From assembly GCF_005144585.1 (NCBI RefSeq), contig NZ_SSMQ01000004.1:124001-188000 (forward strand): 64,000 nucleotides of DNA. The letters run 5' to 3'. The position numbers and the translations under genes are program-made. The notes under the pieces were generated by a model. The model was given only the letters and a program-made list of their open reading frames with translations, ran no database searches and was not told the DNA's origin. This document shows, in pieces, positions 9,066-17,013 of this stretch (its first letter is position 1; each line of letters begins with the position of its first letter). The DNA is from Polyangium fumosum (lineage in GTDB: Bacteria > Myxococcota_A > Polyangia > Polyangiales > Polyangiaceae).

Positions 9066-9997
9066 GGAACTTCGTTCGCTGCTTCTTCGAGCGTGACGAA
9101 CCGCGCGCCACGCTTCGCGAGCACGTCGAGGGCCGCGGAGAGCGCGTCGAGCCTTCGTGCGAACGGGATCCGGAGCTCGCGCTGGTGCGGGACGAGGTGC
9201 GCGAGGCCGTCGTCTGCGTCGAGGAAATCGATGCCGTGAAGCTCGAGGTTCACGAGCGGCTCGCCCGCGCAGGGAGCGGCGAGCAGGCGCGCGACACGAG
9301 GCCCAGCGAGGGCGATCGAAGTGCCGATGAAGGGCAGGCGCAGCCCGGGCGTGACCTGGATCGGGAGCTCGACGAGGGCGCGGTTTCCCGGGCGGAACAA
9401 GGGTTTGCCCGGGCGATACGGGCGTATCGGCGCGGCGAGCACGCGCGGGGTGTCGAGCACCGAGGCGCTCGTGCGGCCGACGAGGCGCATCGCGCCCATC
9501 ACGAGCGCCTTCGCGCCGTAGTACGCGGGGCACGGGAACACCGACGAATCGAAGCGCAAACCGAGCGCCTCGAGCGCGTCGAGCACGTCGTCGGTCACGG
9601 TGTACCCGGGCGCGCGGAAACCCACGGGGCGACGGCCCGTGGCGCGCTCGATCGCGTCCTGCCCGGCTGCGATGTCGCGCTGGATCTCCTCGGGCGAGCC
9701 GCGCGTGAGATCGTACCGGTGCGAGAACGAGTGGTTCTCGACGACGTGCCCACGCGCCGCGAGCGCCGCGAGCTTGGCCGCGCTCGCGGGCCTAGCGAGA
9801 TCCGCGCCGATGGCGAAGAGGGTCAGGGGGAGATCGTGCGCCCGCGCGAAGTCCGCCATGCGGGCGAGGGCGATGTCGTAGACGGCGTGACGGGCCACGG
9901 CCTCGTCCGCGAGCGGAGCGAGGCCGTGGATGTGGTGGTAGTGCGAGATCCCGTCGAGATCGACGGAGACGGCGCCGAGGAGCGCCCTCTCAGCCAC
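9062..9997 (-). CDS. Polysaccharide deacetylase (NodB homology) family protein
   Basis: This 311-residue protein has a NodB-type carbohydrate esterase 4 fold. Motif 1 is atypical (SVDLDG instead of TFDDG). Motif 2 is ENHSFSHRYD with the H-x3-H metal ligands, and motif 3 is FRAPGYT. The family removes N-acetyl or related groups from polysaccharides or glycans. There is no signal peptide, so it may act on cytoplasmic or lipid-linked intermediates. The GTG at 9997 overlaps the stop of tsf, suggesting coupling; a TTG at 10012 is another possible start. Elongation factor and deacetylase are functionally unrelated, so the coupling may only reflect gene packing. Confidence 0.82.
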   Translation of the reverse strand: MAERALLGAVSVDLDGISHYHHIHGLAPLADEAVARHAVYDIALARMADFARAHDLPLTLFAIGADLARPASAAKLAALAARGHVVENHSFSHRYDLTRGSPEEIQRDIAAGQDAIERATGRRPVGFRAPGYTVTDDVLDALEALGLRFDSSVFPCPAYYGAKALVMGAMRLVGRTSASVLDTPRVLAAPIRPYRPGKPLFRPGNRALVELPIQVTPGLRLPFIGTSIALAGPRVARLLAAPCAGEPLVNLELHGIDFLDADDGLAHLVPHQRELRIPFARRLDALSAALDVLAKRGARFVTLEEAANEVP

Positions 9998-10928
9998 CGG
10001 CCATCTTCGCAACTTCCGATGCGAAGTCGGGGCCCTGCGGCTTCTCGATGCCCTCGCCGCGCTCGAAGCGGACGAAGCGCACGATCTTCACGGTGCCGCC
10101 CGCGGCCTTCTCGGCGGCCTGGCGGAGCTTGTCGATCGTCTGGCCAGGGACCACGACCGACTCCTGCTCGGTCAGCGTGACCTCGCTGAACCACTTGTTG
10201 AACTTGCCCTCGATGATCTTGGGCCACGCGCTCTCGGGCTTCGGCTTCGGGTCCTCGCGGAGCTGCCCCTCGAAGATCTCCTTCTGCTTGGCCTTCGCGT
10301 CGTCGCCGATGTCCTCGCGGACGAGCGCGACCGGGTTCATCGCCGCGATCTGCATCGCCGTCTCGTCGGCGAACTTCACGACCTCGGCGTGCTGCGCAAT
10401 CGCGTCGCTCTCGGTCTCGAGCGCGAGCACGACGCCGATCTTGCCGCCGAGGTGCACGTACGCGTGCGAAAGGCCCGACTTGCCGGCGGGGACCTCAGCG
10501 CGATCCCAGCGGCGAATGTCGATCTTCTCGCCGATGCGCGCCGTGAGGTCGACGATCACGTCGCTCACCTTCTTGCCGTTGAGCTCGCTGCTCTTGAGGT
10601 CGGCGCCGAGGGGCGCGGCCGCGGCGAGCGCGAGCACGTCGCCGACGAAGTTTTTGAACTCGTCGCTGCGCGCGGAGAAGTCCGTCTGGATGTTGACCTC
10701 GACGAGCGTGGCGGCGCGCTTGTCCTGCGAGACGGAGGCGCGGACTTCGCCCTCGCTGGCGACGGCGCCGGCCCGCTTGGCGCTCTTCGCGAGGCCCTTC
10801 TTCAGGATGATCTCGACGGCCTTTTCCATGTCGCCCTCGGCCTCGACGAGGGCGTTCTTGCAGTCGCTCATGCCCGCCTGCGTACGCTCGCGGAGCTCCT
10901 TGATCGCCTGCGGATTGATGCCGGCCAT
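9990..10928 (-). CDS. tsf: Translation elongation factor Ts
   Basis: This 312-residue protein begins with the EF-Ts UBA-like N-terminus (IKELRERTQAGMSDCKNAL) and continues with VEVNIQTDFSARSDEF, where TDF-type residues contact EF-Tu. The following core includes HLGGKIGVVLALE. EF-Ts is the guanine nucleotide exchange factor for EF-Tu. Length and order are normal. It lies 223 bp downstream of rpsB in the conserved rpsB-tsf arrangement and overlaps the start of the deacetylase gene by a few bases. pyrH and frr, which often follow in other bacteria, do not follow here. Confidence 0.97.
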   Translation of the reverse strand: MAGINPQAIKELRERTQAGMSDCKNALVEAEGDMEKAVEIILKKGLAKSAKRAGAVASEGEVRASVSQDKRAATLVEVNIQTDFSARSDEFKNFVGDVLALAAAAPLGADLKSSELNGKKVSDVIVDLTARIGEKIDIRRWDRAEVPAGKSGLSHAYVHLGGKIGVVLALETESDAIAQHAEVVKFADETAMQIAAMNPVALVREDIGDDAKAKQKEIFEGQLREDPKPKPESAWPKIIEGKFNKWFSEVTLTEQESVVVPGQTIDKLRQAAEKAAGGTVKIVRFVRFERGEGIEKPQGPDFASEVAKMAGG

Positions 10929-11059
10929 GGCTCGTATTCCTCCGGAAAATGTATCGTTCGTGTTGGGGAAATCTTCAGAGGTTCGGGCGCCGGCTCGGCT
11001 CGTCCGAGCGGAGCCCCGAACGTGGACAGGATGCTCTCAGGGGTCCCCGGGGGCCGATG

Positions 11060-11101
11060 GTGGCAGGAAGGGCGCCACCCCGAGCGAGGGGTGAAACCTC
11101 G
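11060..11101. repeat. Possible degenerate hairpin element in the rpsB-tsf spacer
   Basis: A ggtggc/gccacc stem (about 11059-11079) is followed by cgagg-ggtgaaa-cctcg (11085-11101). The GTGAAA loop is the same as in hairpin 1 of the four-hairpin elements at 14738, 47365 and 52089 read on the other strand. The rest of the element is not recognisable, so this is only a candidate remnant. It could equally be an attenuator between rpsB and tsf. Confidence 0.3.
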
Positions 11102-11151
11102 AGCTCGAAAGGGAGCGCCCTCCCGTCACGCTCGCCCGGCCGGGCGCGTGA

Positions 11152-12057
11152 TCACTGCTGGGGCTGATCGCCGCCGCCGCCGCGACCGCCACGGCCGCCG
11201 CGACCGCCGCGGCCGCCCTGGTACACGTTGATCTCGTCGCGACGGCCGCCGCCCTGCTGCGGGCCGCCCTGCTGCGGACGCTCGCGATCCTGCTCGCGCT
11301 CCACGTCCTTGCGGCGCTGCGAGCCCTCGAGCGCGGCGTCGGCGATGCGGGCCGTGATCAGCCGGATCGACCGGATCGCGTCGTCGTTGCCCGGGATCAC
11401 GTAGTCGATGAGGTCCGGGTCGCAGTTCGTGTCCGTGATCGCGATGACCTGGACGCCGAGCTTGCGCGCCTCGTTCACCGCGATCGACTCCTGGTGCGGA
11501 TCGATCACGAAAATCGCCGCCGGCACCCCGCCCATGCCCTTCAGGCCGCCGAGGTACTTCTCCAGGCGATCGCGCTCTTTCTCCATCCGCGCGACCTCCT
11601 TCTTGACGAACTGCTCGTACGTCCCGTCCTCCTTCATGCGCTCGAGCGTGCGGAGGCGGTCGAGGCCCTGCTTGATCGTGCGGAAGTTCGTCAGCGTGCC
11701 GCCGAGCCAGCGGTTCGTGACGAAGTACATCCCGGAGCGGCGGGCCTCTTCCTGGACGATGTCCTGGGCCTGGCGCTTCGTCCCGACGAACAGGATGCTG
11801 CCGCCGCGGCCGACCGCGTCGACGACGAAGTCGTACGCGCGCTTGAAGAGGCGCACCGTCTGGTCGAGATCGACGATGTGAATGCCGTTGCGCGCGCCGT
11901 AAATGAACGGGCGCATCTTCGGGTTCCAGCGCTTCGTCTGGTGGCCGAAGTGCACGCCCGCGTCGAGCAGCGAGCGGAGGGGCAGCGGGAACTCGCCGGG
12001 GCCGGGGGGCACGAACGTGCCGGCGGACTCGGCAGTGGACATCGAAACGTCAGTCAT
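11152..12057 (-). CDS. rpsB: 30S ribosomal protein S2 with Arg-Gly-rich C-terminal tail
   Basis: The core is a clear S2: [36 protein letters not shown], and [15 protein letters not shown]2 bridges the head and body of the small subunit near the mRNA exit. At 301 residues it is longer than the usual 230-260. The excess is a C-terminal low-complexity tail: Gln/Arg/Glu-rich ([19 protein letters not shown]), then [16 protein letters not shown] and a final QPQQ. Start ATG 12057 follows AAGGA at 9 nt; an internal Met at residue 6 is an alternative. A candidate promoter lies upstream (12235-12263). It is co-directional with tsf. Confidence 0.97.
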   Translation of the reverse strand: MTDVSMSTAESAGTFVPPGPGEFPLPLRSLLDAGVHFGHQTKRWNPKMRPFIYGARNGIHIVDLDQTVRLFKRAYDFVVDAVGRGGSILFVGTKRQAQDIVQEEARRSGMYFVTNRWLGGTLTNFRTIKQGLDRLRTLERMKEDGTYEQFVKKEVARMEKERDRLEKYLGGLKGMGGVPAAIFVIDPHQESIAVNEARKLGVQVIAITDTNCDPDLIDYVIPGNDDAIRSIRLITARIADAALEGSQRRKDVEREQDRERPQQGGPQQGGGRRDEINVYQGGRGGRGGRGGRGGGGDQPQQ

Positions 12058-12373
12058 GGCACGGATTCCTTACTCGGGTTCGGTTGGACCTCCGCTCCCC
12101 ATCCTGCGGACAACCCCCCGGGATCAACGGATCCTTGGGAGCACCGGCCGCAGGTCCCACCTCATGGGGCGTGTGCCGGGGGAGCGTGTGGAGTCCGTTT
12201 GCCGTTGCAAATGCGGGGGCAAACGGGGGCGCGCATCCTGCCCCGCGAGTTGGGGCTTGTCAACGGAAGGAACGGGCCTTTCGTTCGGTTCCTCGCGGTG
12301 AACCTCCTCACGCGCTATCCCTACGGGAGAACCTGCGACGGCGGACGGACCATCGGCATCCCAGGGGCACGCC
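12058..12373. other. Divergent intergenic region, rpsB / KaiC-like gene
   Basis: These 316 bp hold no supportable gene. They contain the rpsB leader and candidate promoter on the minus strand and should contain the promoter of the plus-strand KaiC-like operon, for which no clear -35/-10 pair was seen. Confidence 0.5.
12235..12263 (-). promoter_or_regulatory. Candidate sigma-70-type promoter for rpsB-tsf
   Basis: On the minus strand a perfect TTGACA (12258-12263) is followed after 17 nt by CAGGAT (12235-12240), which matches three of six -10 positions. It points at rpsB and would give a leader of roughly 170 nt. The position and the perfect -35 make it plausible; start-site mapping was not possible. 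Confidence 0.5.
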
Positions 12374-13813
12374 ATGAAACAGGATGACGCCGAGCGACCC
12401 AGCCTCGACCGGATTCCCACAGGGATCACGGGTCTCGACACCGTCCTCGGCGGAGGCTTCCTGGCCGGCAGCGTCCACCTCGTCGTGGGCCCGCCCGGCA
12501 GCGGCAAGACGATCCTCGCCAACCAGATCACCTTCCGCCGCGCCGCGACGGGCCAGACGGCCGTGTACGTCACGCTGCTCGCGGAGGCGCACGCCCGCAT
12601 GCTCGCGCATCTCGCGGCGTTCGAGTTCTTCGACCCGACCTTCGTGCCGCACCGGATCGTCTACATGAGCGGGTACGGCGTGCTCGAACAGAGCGGCCTC
12701 GACGGCCTGCTCGAGCTGCTCGGCCGTACGATCCGGGAGCACGGCGCGGTGTTCCTCGTGCTCGACGGGCTCGGCACGGCGGAGGAGTTCGCCCCGACGA
12801 CGAGCGTGTTCAAGCGGTTCTTGTTGACGCTCTCGACCTCGGCGAGCTTGACCGGCTGCACGATGCTCCTGCTCGCCACGCAGCGCGCCTCGGACATGCC
12901 ACGGCCCGAACAAGCGACGGTGGACGGGCTCATCACGCTGGACAAGCGCCGCATCGGCGCGCGCTCGGAGCGCGAGCTCGTGGTCGAGAAGATGCGGGCC
13001 ACGAAGTACGCGCTCGGCGCGCACGCGATCGACATCGACGAGAAGGGCATCCACGTCTACCCGCGGCTCGAAGCCTGGCCCTTCCAGCCGCCCTCCTCGG
13101 CGCCCCCGCGCGGGCGGATCGGCTTCGGCGTGCCGGGGCTCGACACGATGCTCGGCGGAGGCGTCCTCGCCGGTTCGTCCACGGTGCTCGTCGGAGCGCC
13201 CGGGACGGGCAAGACGCTGCTCGGGATGAGCTTTCTCCTCGAAGGCATCCGTCGCGGCGAGCGCGGGATTTACCTGGGTTTCGGCGAGGCGCCCGCGCGG
13301 ATCGTCCAGGCGGCGAGAGGCGTCGGGCTCGACGCCCAGGGCGCGCTCGATCGCTCCGAGCTGACGATGCTATGGTACCCTCCCACCGAGGGTACGGCGG
13401 ACGCGGTTGCGTGGCGCCTGCTCGAGGAGGCCAGCGAGGAGGGGCAGAAGCGCGTGTTCATCGACGAGCTCCGCGGCTTCCGCAATATGGTGACGGACGT
13501 CGAGCGACTCGATCGCTTCCATGCAGCGTTGTGGGCCGCGCTCGCGAGGCGCGGGGCGACCACGCTGCTCGCGGAGACGATCTCCACGTGGGAGCGCGCG
13601 CCGAGCACGATCTCGCTGCCGCAGGCCGCGTTCGTGGACAATGTCATCGTCCTCGAGGAGGAAGAAAAAGGGCGGCGGCTGCGCAGGTACGTCGCGACCC
13701 GCAAGGTCGCGGGCGGGAAGCACGATCCCTCCTCGCGGAGGCTCCGGATTTCGAGCCAGGGCATCGAGGTGGAGCGGCCGAACGCGCGAGGGCGCCTCCG
13801 GGGGAGCGCGTGA
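12374..13813 (+). CDS. Tandem KaiC-like RecA-superfamily ATPase
   Basis: This 479-residue protein has two KaiC/RadA-type domains. Each begins with the family motif around TGITGLDTVLGGG or FGVPGLDTMLGGG and has a Walker A: GPPGSGKT at 39-46 and GAPGTGKT at 274-281. Walker B-like strands are VFLVLDG and RVFIDELRG. In cyanobacterial KaiC a Glu-Glu pair follows the strand after Walker A; here the first domain has LLAEA and the second GFGEA, so the catalytic glutamates are at least partly changed. No kaiA or kaiB is present, so a clock role is not implied. Its stop overlaps the start of a receiver-domain gene (GTGA), indicating a functional pair. Confidence 0.88.
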   Translation: MKQDDAERPSLDRIPTGITGLDTVLGGGFLAGSVHLVVGPPGSGKTILANQITFRRAATGQTAVYVTLLAEAHARMLAHLAAFEFFDPTFVPHRIVYMSGYGVLEQSGLDGLLELLGRTIREHGAVFLVLDGLGTAEEFAPTTSVFKRFLLTLSTSASLTGCTMLLLATQRASDMPRPEQATVDGLITLDKRRIGARSERELVVEKMRATKYALGAHAIDIDEKGIHVYPRLEAWPFQPPSSAPPRGRIGFGVPGLDTMLGGGVLAGSSTVLVGAPGTGKTLLGMSFLLEGIRRGERGIYLGFGEAPARIVQAARGVGLDAQGALDRSELTMLWYPPTEGTADAVAWRLLEEASEEGQKRVFIDELRGFRNMVTDVERLDRFHAALWAALARRGATTLLAETISTWERAPSTISLPQAAFVDNVIVLEEEEKGRRLRRYVATRKVAGGKHDPSSRRLRISSQGIEVERPNARGRLRGSA

Positions 13814-14193
13814 AGACGATCCTCGTCGTGGACGACGAACTCGACATCGTCGACGTGCTGAGCGATCTCCTCACCGCGGAAGGCTACCGCGTGATCACGG
13901 CGTCGAACGGGCGCGAGGGGCTCACGCGTATCGCCGAATCGCGGCCCGACCTCGTGCTGCTCGATCGGATGATGCCCGTCGTCGACGGGGCCGAGATGCT
14001 GCGGCTCATGCGCGAAGACGCGTCGCTCGGCGGCATCCCGGTCGTGATGATGAGCGCGGCGGAGGGGCGGAGGCTCTCGCAGGAGCTCGGATGCGCGGCG
14101 TTCCTCAAGAAGCCGTTCGACCTCGGGACGCTGCTCGACACGGTCGCGCGCCTCGCTGGTAGGGGCGATCGCGAAGAGGTCGCGCGGAGCTAG
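13810..14193 (+). CDS. Stand-alone response regulator receiver domain
   Basis: A 127-residue CheY-like receiver with all key residues: acidic pair D8-D9, phospho-acceptor D52 (VLLDRMMPV), S82 in place of Thr, and K101 before Pro (FLKKPF). It has no output domain, so it should signal by protein contact. The GTG start at 13810 overlaps the stop of the KaiC-like ATPase, which strongly suggests co-translation and direct partnership. No histidine kinase is adjacent. KaiC-like ATPase plus receiver pairs are known in non-cyanobacteria, often in stress or phototransduction-like signalling, but the role here is unknown. Confidence 0.9.
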   Translation: MKTILVVDDELDIVDVLSDLLTAEGYRVITASNGREGLTRIAESRPDLVLLDRMMPVVDGAEMLRLMREDASLGGIPVVMMSAAEGRRLSQELGCAAFLKKPFDLGTLLDTVARLAGRGDREEVARS

Positions 14194-14283
14194 GCGACGC
14201 CAAAAAGCCTGGGGCGTTCGGCCTTGTCACGAGCGGCGCTCCCGCGGGAAGATGGCTCCCCGAGCGCGCGCCGAGGAACGTCC

Positions 14284-14715
14284 ATGAGCAACCAAGATCG
14301 TGAAGAAGAAGCACCGCTTTCCGAAGGCCCCGTATCGGGCCCAGCATCGGACCGCCGCACCGCGTTGCGACACATGGCCGTCTTCCCCGCGCACGTCGAC
14401 ACGGGCAACGGGACCAAGCGCACCGCCGTGATCCGGGATCTGAGCGTCTCGGGCGCCCTCCTGCTCACCCGCGCGCGCGTGAAAATCGGCGACGAGGTCA
14501 CGCTCTCGCTGTACCTCACGGGCGATCCAAACCAGGCCCGCGAGGTGAAGGGCCGCGTCGTGCGGGACGAGCGGCGCAGCGTCGAGGTCTCGGACATCTG
14601 GCCGTACGCCGTCGCCATCCACTTCAACGAGCCCTTCGAGGACATCGAGCCGGCCGTAAAGGCGCTCGCCGAGAAGCAAGCGAGCCTCGGCCTCGTCGGT
14701 GGCAAGGATCCCTGA
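14284..14715 (+). CDS. PilZ domain protein
   Basis: This 143-residue protein carries the c-di-GMP-binding PilZ signature: an Arg-rich segment (RRTALRH, near residue 25) and DLSVSGALL (D-x-S-x-x-G). The N-terminal 20 residues are acidic and probably disordered. PilZ proteins respond to c-di-GMP and in myxobacteria affect motility and exopolysaccharide. Start ATG 14284 was chosen; the frame opens earlier at 14224 but that stretch is Arg/Ser/Pro-rich and unlikely. It lies 90 bp after the receiver gene on the same strand, so it may belong to the KaiC-like operon. A four-hairpin repeat follows its stop. Confidence 0.88.
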   Translation: MSNQDREEEAPLSEGPVSGPASDRRTALRHMAVFPAHVDTGNGTKRTAVIRDLSVSGALLLTRARVKIGDEVTLSLYLTGDPNQAREVKGRVVRDERRSVEVSDIWPYAVAIHFNEPFEDIEPAVKALAEKQASLGLVGGKDP

Positions 14716-14737
14716 GAGGGCGCTCCGCAGCGTATCG

Positions 14738-14838
14738 CCGGGGTTTCACCCCGGACCCGACCAGGGGCTCTTCGCCCCTGGACCCGAACCAGGGCAAGCC
14801 CTGGACCTCGCGTGCATCGACCGCAATGCGGTCGATGC
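14738..14838 (+). repeat. Four-hairpin dispersed element, copy A
   Basis: Four consecutive inverted repeats: hairpin 1 at 14738-14754 (ccgggg/cccc gg with loop tttca), hairpin 2 at 14761-14781 (ccagggg/cccctgg), hairpin 3 at 14789-14804 (ccagggc/gccctgg), and hairpin 4 at 14814-14838 with an 11-bp stem gcatcgaccgc closing on aat. Same order as copies B and E and the reverse of copies C and D. It sits between the PilZ gene and the next plus-strand gene. It could terminate or stabilise the upstream transcript. Confidence 0.8.
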
Positions 14839-14885
14839 GCAGCCGAACCTCGCCCGTACCTACCCGCATCGCGTACACTCGTGAT

Positions 14886-16994
14886 GTGCGCGATTTCCAA
14901 GCCAGCCCGAGAAAATTCGTCCTCCGTGGCTTCCTGCTCCTCGCGCTGACCGCCTCCGCGTGTATCGCCGGCGCGCCCGAGGGCATCCGTCGTCAGACCG
15001 ACGGCGACGAAGAAGACCCGCTCATCAATTTCGACGGCGGCGTGCCGCCCATCGACGCCGCGCCCGACATCCCGAACGCGGATCCCTACGCCGTCATCGG
15101 CGCCGATCCCACGCACGGCCCCTTCACCGGCGGCCAGCGCGTGCTCCTTCGCGGCAACGGCTTCGCAGCGGCGACGCGCGTCTGGTTCGGCGAGGTCGAG
15201 GCCGACACGTCCACGATGCTGCCGATCGATCCGACCCGGTTGCAGATCGTCGCGCCCAAGGGCTCCGCCGGCCCGGTCACGCTCACCGTGCAGAAGGGCG
15301 ACGACGAATCCACGCGCCGCTCGCTCCCCGGCGGATACGCCTACGACGCGCTCTACGCGGCGCCCTCGAGCGGGCCCGTTGCCGGCGGCACGGTCGTCGA
15401 AATCGCCGGCGACGGCACGAGCTGGGGGCCCGGCACGGTCGTCAAGATCGGCGGCAAACCCTGCACCACGCAGACCGTCAGCGGACCGACCTCGATCACG
15501 TGCACCGTCCCCAAAGGCACGCCCGGCGCGAAGCCCGTCGCGGTCGACGTGGGCGACGGCCAGCCGATCGTCGTGCTCGACGCATACACCTACGAGGACA
15601 GCACGAACGGCTTCAAGGGCGGCCTCTCCGGGGCTCTGCTCGCGGGCAAGCTCAAGGTGCTCGTCTACAACAACTTCACGGGGGATCCGATCCCCGGCGC
15701 GCACGTGATCGTGGGCAGCGCTCTCCCGTCCGCGCTCGTGAAACAGGTCGATTCGACGGGCGTCACGCTCTTCGACGATCCCTCGCTCTCGGGCCCGCGC
15801 ACCGTGACCATCGCGGCCAAGTGCCACAGCCCCATCTCGTTCGTCGACGTCCCCGTCGACACCGTCACCGTCTACCTGGATCCCGTCCTCAGCCCTGCTT
15901 GTGTGGCCGACGGCGATCCTCCGCCGGTCGGGGGCAAACCCGGCGCGGGCGGCGGCATCCGCGGCGAGCTCGTCTGGACCGGCAACGTCGAGTTCAAGAA
16001 ATCCCCCTGGATCAACGTACCCGCGCCCGCGCCGGGCGAACGCCAGGCCGCGTACGTCTTCCACGCGACGCAGGATCCGACCGCGTCCTTCCAGCTCCCA
16101 CACCCCTCGACGGCCATCCTCCCCGATACACCCGGCGAGCTCGGCTACCAGTTCCAGCTCGGCAGCGGCGCCGGCAACCGCGCCCTGTACGCGCTTGCCG
16201 GTGTCGAGACCACGAACACCGTCCCGACGAAGTTCACGGCGTACGCGATGGGCATGGTGCAAGGCGTGAGCGTGCAGCCGGGCGTGTTCACCGAGCAGGT
16301 CTACATCGTGATGGATCGGTCGCTCGATCAAGCCCTCACGATGAACGTCACGCCGCCCGCGCCAGGGCCGAAGGGTCCGGATCGCGTGCGCGCCACGGTC
16401 TCCGTGATGCTCGGCAACGACGGCTACGCGATCCTGCCTGCGGGCGTGAAGACGCCGCTCTTGCCGCTCGCTGGGCCCATCCCCTTCGTCGGCCTGCCTG
16501 CGCTCGACGGCTCGTTGTTTGGCGCGACGTACCACTCCACTGCGCGCGCGGTCACGGGCGCGCAGGCCTCGGCGCCGATGTCCGTCGTCGGCCGGCTGCT
16601 CTCGACGAGCACCGCCGAGGGCCTCCTCGTGGATGGGTTCGTCGGCGTGCCGACGCTGAACACGCCGGCGAGCGGCGCGGCCTGGGATGGCCGTCACCTC
16701 GCGACCACGTTCGGCGCCGGCGGCTCTGCGATCGACCTCTCGGTCTACGACATCGCGAGCGGTGGCGGCCTCATCCGCTGGACCGTCGTCGTGCCCAAGG
16801 GCTCGCACGCCGTCGAGGTCCCCGATCTCTCGGGCTTCCCCTTCCCCTCGGGCGGCCTGCCGGGCGGGCCCGTCACGATCGGCGTCTATGGCGCGCGCGT
16901 CGAGAAGTTCTCCTACGGCGCGCTCCGCTACCGCGACATCCGGCCGAGCGGCATGAGCGCCTATGCCCTCGACTACTTCAACGTGTTCCTGTGA
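14886..16994 (+). CDS. IPT/TIG-domain surface lipoprotein
   Basis: This 702-residue protein has a leader ending in LTASAC (lipobox-like) near residue 25, then an acidic, probably disordered linker. Two IPT/TIG immunoglobulin-like domains follow, the first with GPFTGGQRVLLRGNGF and the second with SGPVAGGTVVEIAGDG. A segment around residue 260 (LKVLVYNNFTGDPIPGAHV) resembles a carboxypeptidase-regulatory-like/TonB-plug beta-sandwich. The C-terminal half has no recognised domain. GTG 14886 is the best start because it puts the charged n-region directly before the hydrophobic stretch. It precedes the IgGFc-like lipoprotein gene by 19 bp, so the two are probably one operon of surface proteins. 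Confidence 0.8.
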   Translation: MRDFQASPRKFVLRGFLLLALTASACIAGAPEGIRRQTDGDEEDPLINFDGGVPPIDAAPDIPNADPYAVIGADPTHGPFTGGQRVLLRGNGFAAATRVWFGEVEADTSTMLPIDPTRLQIVAPKGSAGPVTLTVQKGDDESTRRSLPGGYAYDALYAAPSSGPVAGGTVVEIAGDGTSWGPGTVVKIGGKPCTTQTVSGPTSITCTVPKGTPGAKPVAVDVGDGQPIVVLDAYTYEDSTNGFKGGLSGALLAGKLKVLVYNNFTGDPIPGAHVIVGSALPSALVKQVDSTGVTLFDDPSLSGPRTVTIAAKCHSPISFVDVPVDTVTVYLDPVLSPACVADGDPPPVGGKPGAGGGIRGELVWTGNVEFKKSPWINVPAPAPGERQAAYVFHATQDPTASFQLPHPSTAILPDTPGELGYQFQLGSGAGNRALYALAGVETTNTVPTKFTAYAMGMVQGVSVQPGVFTEQVYIVMDRSLDQALTMNVTPPAPGPKGPDRVRATVSVMLGNDGYAILPAGVKTPLLPLAGPIPFVGLPALDGSLFGATYHSTARAVTGAQASAPMSVVGRLLSTSTAEGLLVDGFVGVPTLNTPASGAAWDGRHLATTFGAGGSAIDLSVYDIASGGGLIRWTVVVPKGSHAVEVPDLSGFPFPSGGLPGGPVTIGVYGARVEKFSYGALRYRDIRPSGMSAYALDYFNVFL

Positions 16995-17013
16995 TCGCGA
17001 CGAGGAGACGCGC

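Noticed and set aside
12374-14193. A circadian clock (KaiABC) locus
   Set aside because: Only a KaiC-like ATPase is present; no kaiA or kaiB, and the catalytic Glu pair is altered.
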